Shown: positions 16,058 to 23,862 of the stretch, piece by piece
How the letters are laid out: each line of letters starts with the position of its first letter
Position numbering within the stretch: position 1 is the stretch's first letter
Translations under genes and position numbers: made by a program
Notes under the pieces: model-generated
What the model was told of the DNA's origin: nothing
Database searches by the model: none
Seen by the model: only the letters and a program-made list of their open reading frames with translations
Source of the DNA: Jannaschia maritima
GTDB taxonomy: Bacteria > Pseudomonadota > Alphaproteobacteria > Rhodobacterales > Rhodobacteraceae
Direction of reading: 5' to 3'
Assembly: GCF_030973515.1 (NCBI RefSeq)
Contig: NZ_JARGZA010000024.1
Span: 1 to 44,785, forward strand
Length of the DNA: 44,785 bases

Positions 16058-16630
16058 TCAGCGCCGCGACAGCGCCAGGTGCTGGATCAGGAACGCCGTC
16101 TTCGCGTCCCGGATCGTGCCGTCCGCGACCCCCGCCAGCGCGTCGGCCAGGGGCATGTGGATCACCTCGATGTCCTCGCCCTCGTCCGGTGCGCCGCCGC
16201 CGCGCCCGGCCTGATCCCCCCGGTCGTACCGACCGACGAAGCAGGCGAGGTACTCGCTGACCGACCCGGGCGACATGATCAGGTCCGTGACGTGGCGGAT
16301 CGCCGTGCCGCGATAGCCCGTCTCCTCCATCAGCTCGTCGCGAATGCGATCGGCGGGCGCGGCGCCGTCCAGCAGGCCGGCCGGGACCTCGACCACGAAG
16401 GGGTCCTGCTCCGTCACCTGCATGGGCAGACGGAACTGCCGGGTCAGCAGGACGGTGTCCGCCAGGGGGTCGTGCAGAAGGCAGCAGGCCCCGTGGCCGC
16501 GGTCGTACACCTCGCGCACCTGACGGTCCCAGGTCCCGTCCCGACGGCGATAGTAAAAGACGTGCTTCGTCAGCCGCCCCCAATCGTCCGCCAGGACCGT
16601 TTCCGACACCGGGCGATAGCGGTCGCTCAC
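16058..16630 (-). CDS. NUDIX hydrolase, NudK-like (GDP-mannose pyrophosphatase family)
   Basis: A 190-residue protein whose order of motifs closely follows E. coli NudK: REVYDRGHGACCLLHDP, VLLTRQFRLPM, VPAGLLDGAAPADRIRDELMEETGY, then LIMSPGSVSEYLACFVGRYDRGDQAGRGGGAPDEGEDIEV and GTIRDAKTAFLIQHL. NudK hydrolyses GDP-mannose. The catalytic glutamates of the NUDIX box (E-LMEE) are kept, but the box's first Glu is Ala and the Arg before them is Asp. The GTG start at 16630 overlaps the PepF stop by four bases, with GGAGG upstream, so the pair is translationally coupled. Substrate is inferred. Confidence 0.82.
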   Translation of the reverse strand: MSDRYRPVSETVLADDWGRLTKHVFYYRRRDGTWDRQVREVYDRGHGACCLLHDPLADTVLLTRQFRLPMQVTEQDPFVVEVPAGLLDGAAPADRIRDELMEETGYRGTAIRHVTDLIMSPGSVSEYLACFVGRYDRGDQAGRGGGAPDEGEDIEVIHMPLADALAGVADGTIRDAKTAFLIQHLALSRR

Positions 16631-18441
16631 CCCATCGCCTCCAGCTCGTCGATGAAGCCCTCGATCATCGACAGGCCCTTCTGCCAGAAGGCCGGGTCCG
16701 ACGCGTTCAGGCCGAATGGGGCCAGCAGGTCCCGGTGGTGCTTCGACCCGCCCGCCTTCAGCATCGCCAGGTACTTGTCCTGGAACCCGTCGGGCGCGTC
16801 GGCATAGGCCGCATAGAGGGCGTTCACCAACCCGTCCCCGAACGCATACGCATAGACGTAGAACGGCGAATGCACGAAGTGGGGAATGTACGCCCAGAAC
16901 ACCTCGTAGCCTTCCATGAACTCGAACACGGGCCCCAGGCTTTCCGCCTGCACCGACATCCACAGCGCGTTGATGTCGTCGGGCGTCAGCTCGCCGCCCT
17001 TGCGGGCCTCGTGCAGCTTGCACTCGAAGTCGTAGAACGCGATCTGGCGCACGACGGTGTTGATCATGTCCTCGACCTTGCCGGCCAGCAGGACCTTGCG
17101 CTCGGCGTCGCTGCCCGCCCGGTCCAGCATCGCGCGGAAGGTCAGCATCTCGCCGAAGACGCTGGCCGTTTCCGCCAGGGTCAGGGGGGTGGAGGACAGC
17201 ATCTCGCCCTGTTCGGCGGCCAGGACCTGATGCACGCCGTGCCCCAGCTCGTGCGCTAGGGTCATCACGTCGCGCGGCTTGCCCAGATAGTTCAGCATCA
17301 CGTAGGGATGCGCGCTCGTCACCGTGGGGTGCGCGAAGGCGCCGGGCGCCTTGCCGGGTTTCACGCCCGCGTCGATCCAGCCGTCGTCGAAGAAGGGCCG
17401 CGTGATGTCCGCCAGGCGCGGGTCGAACGCGGCATAGGCGTCGGTCACGGTCTTGCGCGCCTCGTCCCAGCCGACGATGCGCGTCTCCTCCAGCGGCAGG
17501 GGGGCGTTGCGATCCCAGACCTGCAGCCTGTCCAGCCCCATCCACTTGGCCTTCAAGGCGTAATAGCGGTGCGACAGGCGGGGATAGGCGTCGACCACCG
17601 CGTCGCGCAGCGCCTGCACGACCTCCGGTTCCACGTGGTTGGACAGGTGGCGGGACGTCTGCGGCGTCTCGAACCCGCGCCAACGGTCCTGGACCTCGTG
17701 CATCTTGGCCAGGGTGTTGTGGACGCGCGCGAACAGCTTGACGTTCTCGGCCAGGGTGGCGGCGATCTCGCGCGCCGCGGCCTCGCGCTTGGCGCGGTCG
17801 GGGTCGGACAACAGGTTGGCCGCCCCCTCGATGCCCAGCACCTCGCCCATCACCTCGAACTCCAGGCCCGCGACCGTCTCGTCGAACAGCTTGTTCCAGG
17901 CCGACGCCCCCGCGACCGACGCGTCGTGGAGGAACCGCTCCAGCTCGTCGGACAACTGATAGGGCTTCATCGCGCGCAGGCGATCCAAGGCGGGCCGATA
18001 GCGGGCCAGATCGGCGTTGGCCGCGTAATGCGCCTCCAGCACGGCGTCGTCGATGCGGTTGAACTCCAACCCGAAGAACACCAGCGGCGTCATCGTGTCG
18101 GTGATGCGCTCCTGCATGTCGGACATGAACTTGGCCCGGCCCGCATCCGTCGTCTGCTGATAGTACCGCAGCCCCGCGAACGACATCACGCGGCCCGCGA
18201 CCTCGTCGATCGTCTCGTTGCGCTGGATCGCGCGCAGCATCCCGTCCGCGTCCAGATCGGCCAGGCGGCCCTCGTAATCGGCGGCGAAGGCTTTCGCCTC
18301 CCCGTCCAGCCAGTCCAGGTCGGACCGCAGCTTCGGGTCGTCCTTGCCCGCATACAGGTCCGACAGGTCCCAGACGGGCAGGTCGCCCAGGGCGGCGGTT
18401 CCGCCGGCGGCGTCGGCGTCGAAGGTGCGGGGGTCATGCAT
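16627..18441 (-). CDS. pepF: oligoendopeptidase F (M3 family metallopeptidase)
   Basis: A 604-residue cytoplasmic zinc peptidase. The M3 signature HELGHGVHQ lies near residues 395-403, with the third zinc ligand expected in SSTPLTLAETASVFGEM downstream. An N-terminal helical region and the C-terminal YVYAYAFGDGLVNALYAAY fit the PepF clade. It degrades oligopeptides of roughly 7-17 residues. The start MHDPRTFDADA has GGAGAG five bases upstream. It is the first gene of a two-gene unit, coupled to the NUDIX gene. Confidence 0.93.
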   Translation of the reverse strand: MHDPRTFDADAAGGTAALGDLPVWDLSDLYAGKDDPKLRSDLDWLDGEAKAFAADYEGRLADLDADGMLRAIQRNETIDEVAGRVMSFAGLRYYQQTTDAGRAKFMSDMQERITDTMTPLVFFGLEFNRIDDAVLEAHYAANADLARYRPALDRLRAMKPYQLSDELERFLHDASVAGASAWNKLFDETVAGLEFEVMGEVLGIEGAANLLSDPDRAKREAAAREIAATLAENVKLFARVHNTLAKMHEVQDRWRGFETPQTSRHLSNHVEPEVVQALRDAVVDAYPRLSHRYYALKAKWMGLDRLQVWDRNAPLPLEETRIVGWDEARKTVTDAYAAFDPRLADITRPFFDDGWIDAGVKPGKAPGAFAHPTVTSAHPYVMLNYLGKPRDVMTLAHELGHGVHQVLAAEQGEMLSSTPLTLAETASVFGEMLTFRAMLDRAGSDAERKVLLAGKVEDMINTVVRQIAFYDFECKLHEARKGGELTPDDINALWMSVQAESLGPVFEFMEGYEVFWAYIPHFVHSPFYVYAYAFGDGLVNALYAAYADAPDGFQDKYLAMLKAGGSKHHRDLLAPFGLNASDPAFWQKGLSMIEGFIDELEAMG

Positions 18442-18505
18442 GGCGCTCTCCGGTCAGGGTGTGACCGGACAGGTATGGGCATGGCCCCGCCATGGCAATG
18501 CGGGG

Positions 18506-18739
18506 TCAGCCCGTGACGCAGGCCTCGTCCGTGTACCGGAAGATCGGCGAGTTCTGGGACATGTCGCATCGCGCCATGATCGTGCGCCCGTTTATCGTCA
18601 GGCAGGTCATCTCGCCTTGGGCGACGGCGCGACCCTGCGCGGTCACGCAGTCGCAATCGCCGCCCGATCGCGTGACGCCGGTCTGGGCCAGGGCGGGCAG
18701 GGTGGACAGGACGAGGACACAGAACGTTCGAACGAGCAT
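18506..18739 (-). CDS. small secreted cysteine-containing protein
   Basis: A 77-residue protein with a Sec signal (MLVRTFCVLVLSTLPALAQ). The mature part is about 58 residues and contains CDC, then single cysteines in MTCL, MARCD and EACV; the pairs could form disulfides in the periplasm. I do not recognise a family. The start at 18739 has an excellent AGGAGG nine bases upstream, which decides it against the upstream ATG at 18772. It stands alone between pepF and ygfZ on the same strand. Confidence 0.75.
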   Translation of the reverse strand: MLVRTFCVLVLSTLPALAQTGVTRSGGDCDCVTAQGRAVAQGEMTCLTINGRTIMARCDMSQNSPIFRYTDEACVTG

Positions 18740-18811
18740 CGGCAGTACCTCCTGCCCCTTACCGCAGCCCAAAGATCGCGGTTCGTCAAGTCCGCAGGAT
18801 GTCGCGGGCGG

Positions 18812-19537
18812 TCAGGCGTCGCGATGCAGCGTGGAGGCGCCGGCCGTCATCCCGCCCCCCGCGCGGTCGAAGCGCAGATAGGCCAGCGCCCTGTCGCCCG
18901 CGACGGTGCATAGATGGCCCGCCGGTCGGCCGTCGGCGGTGATCGGATCACCGGGCGCGGCGGGCCCGTCCAACCGGACCCGCGCCATGCCCTTGCGAAG
19001 CTCGGTCTTGTGCTTCATCCGCGCCGTCACCTCCTGGCCGACATAGCAGCCCTTGCGGAAGTCCACGCCGCCCAGACGGTCGAACCCCCATTCCAGGATG
19101 TAGCTGTCGTTCGGCACCAGTTCCGTCTCGTAGGCGGGGACCATGTGCGCCACCCGCACCGCGTCCCAGTCGGTCCCGTCGGACGCCGCCCCGTCGTAGT
19201 GCCGCCACCCCATGCCGGGGCGCGGATCCGCCATCGCCCCCGCCGGCGCGTCCCCCGTGCCGCAGGCCACCCCGCGGTCCACCCCGTCGATCCCCACATC
19301 GGCCCGCAGGCGATACATCGACAATCGCTGCACCAGCGCGGGCGCCAGGTCGGCATGGGTGTCCAGCCAGACGGCGCCCTCGTCGCGAAAGCACAGGAAG
19401 TCCGCCAGGTACTTCCCCTGCGGCGACAGCAGGGCGGCATAGCCCAGGCCGCCGTCGGTCGGCACGTCGCGGGTCAGCAGACCCTTCAGGAACGCGTCGC
19501 GGTCGGCGCCGGACACTCGGATGATCGCACGGGTCAT
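18812..19537 (-). CDS. ygfZ: tRNA-modifying / Fe-S repair protein YgfZ (folate-binding)
   Basis: A 241-residue GcvT-like protein. The defining YgfZ motif KGCYVGQEVTARMKHK is present near residue 160, including the conserved Cys. YgfZ proteins bind folate and support maintenance of certain Fe-S enzymes such as MiaB. The N-terminus (AIIRVSGADRDAFLKGLLTRDV) starts directly with the folate-binding fold. It is divergent from the aminotransferase gene, with about 80 bp between starts. Confidence 0.92.
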   Translation of the reverse strand: MTRAIIRVSGADRDAFLKGLLTRDVPTDGGLGYAALLSPQGKYLADFLCFRDEGAVWLDTHADLAPALVQRLSMYRLRADVGIDGVDRGVACGTGDAPAGAMADPRPGMGWRHYDGAASDGTDWDAVRVAHMVPAYETELVPNDSYILEWGFDRLGGVDFRKGCYVGQEVTARMKHKTELRKGMARVRLDGPAAPGDPITADGRPAGHLCTVAGDRALAYLRFDRAGGGMTAGASTLHRDA

Positions 19538-19615
19538 GGGGTGTCAGATAACGATGCGTGATGCCCCCGCAAGGCCACGTTGACCCCGGGCAGGGGCGGC
19601 GATACCGCGTGCCCC

Positions 19616-20815
19616 ATGTCCCTGTCCCACGGTCCCGCCACCCTGGCCATCCCCGGCCCGTCGATCATCCCCGACCGCGTCCTGCGCGCGATGCACCGGC
19701 CCGCGCCCAACATCTATGCCGGGGCCCTGATCGAGATGACGCACACCATCGTTCCCGACCTGAAGGCCGTCGCCCGGACGCGGCATCACGCGGTCATGTA
19801 TGTCGGCAACGGCCACGCTGCGTGGGAGGCCTGCCTGGCCAACACGCATTCGCGCGGCGATCTGGTGCTCGTGCCCGCCACGGGCCTGTTCGGGAACGGC
19901 TGGGCGGCGATCGCCCGCGGCCTGGGGTTGGAGGTCGAGGTGATGGACTTCGGCAAGCGGACGCCGATGGATCCGGACCGCATCGCCGAACGGCTGGCGG
20001 CCGACACGCAGCATCGCATCAAGTCCGTCCTCGCGGTCCACGTGGACACGTCCACGTCCATCCGCAACGACATCCCCGCCATCCGTGCCGCCCTGGACGA
20101 GGCGGGGCATCCCGCCCTGCTGCAGGCCGACTGCATCGCGTCGATGGGCTGCGACGTGTTCGAGATGGACGAATGGGGGGTGAACGTCGCGATCACGGGC
20201 TGCCAGAAGGGCCTGATGACGCCGCCGGGCATGTCCTTCGTCTTCTACGACGACCGCGCGGCGGCGGCGCGGGCGGGGGCTGATTGCGTCACCGCCTATT
20301 GGGACTGGACGCCGCGCACGGACCCGGACCGCTTCTATCAGTACTTCGCCGGAACCGCGCCCACGCATCACCTCCACGGCCTGCGCACGGCCCTCGACAT
20401 GCTCGTCCACGAGGAGGGGGTGGAGGCCGCATGGCACCGCCACGGCCGTCTGGCCCGGGCGCTATGGGCCGCGTTCGAGGCATGGGCCCACCCGGACGGC
20501 ATCGGCATGAATGTCGTCGACCGCGCGCATCGCAGCCACGCCGTGACCGCGTTGCGCCTGGACGGGGCGGCCACGCGCCTGCGCGAATGGTGCACCGACG
20601 AGATGGGGGTGACGCTGGGCATCGGGCTGGGCATGGCCGATTACGACGATCCCCGCTGGCACGACTTCTTCCGCCTTGGCCATATGGGCCACCTGTCTGG
20701 CCATTCGCTGATGGGGACGCTGGGCGCGATCCAGACCGGCCTGACGGCGCTGGGCATCCCCCACGGTCCCGGCGCGCTGGACGCCGCCGCATCGGCGCTG
20801 GCGGCGGAAGGGTAG
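19616..20815 (+). CDS. class V aminotransferase, serine-glyoxylate / alanine-glyoxylate type
   Basis: A 399-residue PLP enzyme. The N-terminal PGPSIIPDRVLRAM, the cofactor-binding GNGHAAWEACLAN (about 65-77), the Asp-containing LLQADCIASMGCDVFEMDEW, and the Schiff-base Lys198 in ITGCQKGLMTPPG follow the serine-glyoxylate aminotransferase subgroup. It likely transfers the amino group of serine or alanine to glyoxylate, giving hydroxypyruvate or pyruvate plus glycine. The hydroxypyruvate-reductase-type gene at 22441 could consume the product. The start at 19616 fits the family better than 19580. Confidence 0.88.
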   Translation: MSLSHGPATLAIPGPSIIPDRVLRAMHRPAPNIYAGALIEMTHTIVPDLKAVARTRHHAVMYVGNGHAAWEACLANTHSRGDLVLVPATGLFGNGWAAIARGLGLEVEVMDFGKRTPMDPDRIAERLAADTQHRIKSVLAVHVDTSTSIRNDIPAIRAALDEAGHPALLQADCIASMGCDVFEMDEWGVNVAITGCQKGLMTPPGMSFVFYDDRAAAARAGADCVTAYWDWTPRTDPDRFYQYFAGTAPTHHLHGLRTALDMLVHEEGVEAAWHRHGRLARALWAAFEAWAHPDGIGMNVVDRAHRSHAVTALRLDGAATRLREWCTDEMGVTLGIGLGMADYDDPRWHDFFRLGHMGHLSGHSLMGTLGAIQTGLTALGIPHGPGALDAAASALAAEG

Positions 20816-21119
20816 GGGCGCCACCCCGCCGGACGGTGGAATGCGGCGCTCCGGCCAGGCGGTCGAATCGCGGATCCGTCGGACGGATTGCAGACGCAGG
20901 GCAGACGCGCAGCAGACATCCGTCGCATGGCCGGCGAACGACGCGATCGTCCTCGGGGGCGTCACGGATCGCGCATGCGAACCCTTTAATCTATGGGCTT
21001 ATCGCGTCGACTTGCATCGGACCCGCGCTCCCGGTCAGACTGTGACCACGGACGATCCCCGCGACCGGCACCCGAGCAAACGTTCGCCGCACCGCAGCAT
21101 CGGTCGGGGCGGGGTCGGG
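20816..21119. other. 304-bp noncoding gap between convergent genes
   Basis: No convincing coding frame or RNA gene. One perfect dyad, ATCCGTC (20874-20880) and GACGGAT (20882-20888), around a single base. An A+T-richer patch (CCCTTTAATCTATGGGCTTATC, about 20982-21003) has no T-run hairpin. Confidence 0.5.
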
Positions 21120-21308
21120 CTACTCCGCCCGCTCCAGCCGCCGGTCCAGCCACACGATGCCCTGCCGCAGCGCCACGCACAGGACCAGGGCCACGACGTA
21201 ACCCCACACCCCCCAGATCACCATCAACCCCATCACCAGGATCAAATAGCACATCGCCAGGAAGGCGTTGGTATAGTCGGGGGCGGGCTGCGGTCGTGGT
21301 CTGGTCAT
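21120..21308 (-). CDS. small membrane protein of unknown function
   Basis: A 62-residue protein. After MTRPRPQPAPDYTNAF it has two closely spaced hydrophobic segments (about 17-33 and 35-50, around LILVMGLMVIWGVWGYVVAL), then an amphipathic basic tail (IVWLDRRLERAE). Conserved-looking small proteins of this type often trail aminotransferase genes in Rhodobacterales, but I do not know a function. It starts 10 bp after the upstream aminotransferase stop and is probably the last gene of that operon. Confidence 0.65.
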   Translation of the reverse strand: MTRPRPQPAPDYTNAFLAMCYLILVMGLMVIWGVWGYVVALVLCVALRQGIVWLDRRLERAE

Positions 21309-21318
21309 GCCCCGCAGT

Positions 21319-22440
21319 CTAGCGCGCCACGCCCGCCACGCCAGACCCCAGATCGCGCAGCACCGCCCCCAGGGCGGCATCCAGCGCGTCCAGGTCCGCC
21401 GCCCGCCCGCAGGACACGCGGATGGAACGATCCAAGGGCGCGACGCCCGGCATCCGCACGAAGACCCCCCGCCCCAGCAGCCCGTTCAGCACCGCACGCG
21501 CGAAGGCCCCGTCCCGCCCGCAATCGATCGCCACGAAGTTCGTGGCCGACGGCAACGCCCGCAGGCCGTGCCCGGCGGCGATGGCGGCGATCCGGTCCCG
21601 GGCGTCGGACACCTGCGCGACCACGCGTCCCAGCCAGTCCCGGTCCCGCAGCGCGGCCAATGCACCCGCCTGCGCCACGCGGCCTACGCCGAAGTGGTTC
21701 CGCACCCTATCGAAGGCCGCGATCAGGTCGGCGTGCCCCAGCGCATAGCCGACCCGAAGCCCCGCCAGCCCATGCGCCTTGCTGAAGGTCCGCATGCGGA
21801 TCACCCGGGGATCCGACGCGTCGATCGGCGGCAGCGCGTCCGCCGGCGCCAGATCCGCATAGGCTTCGTCCAGGCACAGCAGGGATCCGTCCGGCAGGTC
21901 GTCCAGCATCGCCGCGATGCGCGGACCCGGATGCCAGGACCCCATCGGGTTGTCCGGGTTCGCCAGATAGACCAGCGCCGCGCCGACCTCCCGCGCCACC
22001 GCCGCCAGCGCATCGACGTCCTCGTGGTCGTCGCGATAGGGCACCGCGTGGATCGCCCCGCCGAAGCCCGCCACGTGATAGCCGAAGGTTGGGTACGCAC
22101 CGGCGGACGTGACCACCGGCGTGCCGTGCCCCACCAGCAGGCGGACCAGGTTGCCCAGGATCCCGTCGATCCCCTCGCCGACGAGGACGTTCCCGGGCGC
22201 GACCCCGTGATGGTCCGCGATCGCGACGCGCAGGTCGTGCATCTCGGGGTCGCCGTACATCCACGCGTCGCGCGCCGCCGCCGCCATCGCGTCCACCGCG
22301 TGGGGGGAGGGGCCGAACACGCTCTCGTTGGCGCCCAGCCGGGCGGCAAAGGGGCGGCCCGCCGCGCGCTCCTGCGCCTCCGGGCCCACGAAGGGAACGG
22401 TCGCCGGCAGGCCCGCGACGAGCGGCGTGAGGCGGGGCAT
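21319..22440 (-). CDS. histidinol-phosphate aminotransferase-like PLP enzyme (class I/II)
   Basis: A 373-residue fold-type-I aminotransferase. Visible features: N-terminal LGANESVFGPSPHAVDAM, YLANPDNPMGSWH (Asn for PLP), CLDEAYADL (Asp191/Tyr194), and Schiff-base Lys221 in FSKAHGLAGLRVGYALG. The C-terminal Arg in SIRVSCG should bind the substrate carboxylate or phosphate. It resembles HisC but lies in a hydroxy-acid operon rather than a his operon, so it may act on another 2-oxo acid. It begins immediately after the GhrA-type gene's stop. Confidence 0.85.
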   Translation of the reverse strand: MPRLTPLVAGLPATVPFVGPEAQERAAGRPFAARLGANESVFGPSPHAVDAMAAAARDAWMYGDPEMHDLRVAIADHHGVAPGNVLVGEGIDGILGNLVRLLVGHGTPVVTSAGAYPTFGYHVAGFGGAIHAVPYRDDHEDVDALAAVAREVGAALVYLANPDNPMGSWHPGPRIAAMLDDLPDGSLLCLDEAYADLAPADALPPIDASDPRVIRMRTFSKAHGLAGLRVGYALGHADLIAAFDRVRNHFGVGRVAQAGALAALRDRDWLGRVVAQVSDARDRIAAIAAGHGLRALPSATNFVAIDCGRDGAFARAVLNGLLGRGVFVRMPGVAPLDRSIRVSCGRAADLDALDAALGAVLRDLGSGVAGVAR

Positions 22441-23391
22441 CTAGCGGCCCGCCATCGCTTCGGATCGATCGACCACATGCAGCAGCGGCTCGCCCGCCTC
22501 GCCGCGGCGGACGTTCTCGGCGATGACCTTCGACGCCACACCCGGGCGGGTGTGGGACGCGACGTGGGGGGTTACGGTGACGCGCGGATGGGACCAGAAC
22601 GGATGGTCCGGGGGCAACGGCTCCACCCGGTGGGTGTCCAGCGTGGCATGGGACAGGTGGCCGCGGTCCAGCGCATCCAGAAGGTCGTCCTCCACCACCA
22701 GCGCGCCGCGGGCGGGGTTCAGCAGGACCGCGCCGGGCGCCATGGCGGCCAGGAAGGCCTCGTCAACCATGTCCTGCGTGGCCGAGGTGTGCGGCATCAG
22801 CAGGACCACGATCTCGGCCTCCGCGAGCGCGTCGTCCCGCGCTTCCGGCCCGTGCAGGCACCGCACGCCATCCAGCGACCGTGCCTTGCGCGTCCATCCG
22901 GTCACGTCGAAGCCCAGACCCGCGAGGGTCGTCGCGCAGGGGGCGCCCAACGCGCCCAAACCCAGCACCGCCACCCTGCGGTCCGGGGCCAACGGCGGGG
23001 CGGTGCCGTCCCACGCTCGGTCGGGGTTCACGATATGCGCATCCATCCCCAGATGGTGCCGCAGCACGTGACCCGTCACCCATTCCACCATGCCCTGCAC
23101 CAGGCTGTCGTCCACCATGCGGGTCAGCGGGACCGTCAGGGTCGGGTTTCCCTCCACCCGCTCCACCCCCGCCCACAGGCTCAGGACGCCCTTCAACCCG
23201 GTATAGGGGGCGAAATCCTCCACCGGCCCCTTGGGGGAATGGATCATCCAGTCGAAGGCGGCGGGATCGTGGTCCCGCGATACGGGCACCATCGCCACGT
23301 CCAGGCCGGCCTCGGCGAACGCGTCCCGGAGGTGCGGCGCCCATTCGTCCCAGCCGGCGTCGCGGCCCGCGAACAGCACGCGGACGGTCAT
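22441..23391 (-). CDS. ghrA: glyoxylate/hydroxypyruvate reductase A-type dehydrogenase
   Basis: A 316-residue D-2-hydroxyacid dehydrogenase. The NAD(P) Rossmann motif is VLGLGALGAPCATTLAGLGFDVTGWTRKA; the R-K after the second strand suggests NADPH. LLMPHTSATQDMVDEAFLAAMAPGAVLLNPARGALVVEDDLLDAL holds the catalytic region, and HPRVTVTPHVAS the catalytic His. GhrA reduces glyoxylate to glycolate and hydroxypyruvate to glycerate. It overlaps the VOC gene by four bases and abuts the aminotransferase gene, implying a coupled operon. Confidence 0.88.
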   Translation of the reverse strand: MTVRVLFAGRDAGWDEWAPHLRDAFAEAGLDVAMVPVSRDHDPAAFDWMIHSPKGPVEDFAPYTGLKGVLSLWAGVERVEGNPTLTVPLTRMVDDSLVQGMVEWVTGHVLRHHLGMDAHIVNPDRAWDGTAPPLAPDRRVAVLGLGALGAPCATTLAGLGFDVTGWTRKARSLDGVRCLHGPEARDDALAEAEIVVLLMPHTSATQDMVDEAFLAAMAPGAVLLNPARGALVVEDDLLDALDRGHLSHATLDTHRVEPLPPDHPFWSHPRVTVTPHVASHTRPGVASKVIAENVRRGEAGEPLLHVVDRSEAMAGR

Positions 23392-23804
23392 GTCGCGAAC
23401 GCGCCCGCGCCCGGGTCGGTCATGCCCTTGAACTCCAACGGGTTGCCGAACGGATCCAGCAGGAACATCGTCGCCTGCTCGCCCGGTTCACCCGGAAAGC
23501 GGATGACGGGTTCGATGACGAAGGCCTGCCCCGCCCCTTGCAGGCGGTCCGCCAGGGCGCGCCAGTCGTCCATGGCCAGCAGGGCCCCGAAATGCGGCAT
23601 CGGCACCATGTGGTCCCCGACCCGCCCCGTGGGGCGATGCGCGAAGGGTTCGCCTAGATGCAGGCTGATCTGGTGCCCGAAGAAGTCGAAGTCGACCCAA
23701 GTGTCGGTGCTACGCCCCTCCCGGCAGCCCAGCAGGGCGCCATAGAAGGCACGCGCCCCGTCCAGGTCGCCGACGTTGAACGCGAGATGGAAGATGCTCG
23801 TCAT
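23388..23804 (-). CDS. VOC (glyoxalase/dioxygenase) superfamily protein
   Basis: A 138-residue protein with two beta-alpha-beta-beta-beta modules: FHLAFNVGDLDGARAFYGALLGC...WVDFDFFGHQISLH, then PHFGALLAMDDWRALADRL...FLLDPFGNPLEFKGM. Potential metal ligands are His in FHLAF, His in ISLHL, His in PHFG and Glu in LEFKG. The N-terminal His and C-terminal Glu fit a metal-dependent VOC enzyme, but the reaction cannot be assigned. The stop overlaps the GhrA start (ATGA). Confidence 0.85.
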   Translation of the reverse strand: MTSIFHLAFNVGDLDGARAFYGALLGCREGRSTDTWVDFDFFGHQISLHLGEPFAHRPTGRVGDHMVPMPHFGALLAMDDWRALADRLQGAGQAFVIEPVIRFPGEPGEQATMFLLDPFGNPLEFKGMTDPGAGAFAT

Positions 23805-23862
23805 CGGGCCTGTCTGCCATGGGCCATGGGGGATGCCAAACGACGAACGCGAATGGTCCGCA

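Noticed and set aside
16058-17683. A 541-codon minus-strand frame covering NUDIX and part of PepF
   Set aside because: The N-terminal two thirds is an out-of-frame reading of pepF; the GTG at 16630 with GGAGG explains the NUDIX gene.
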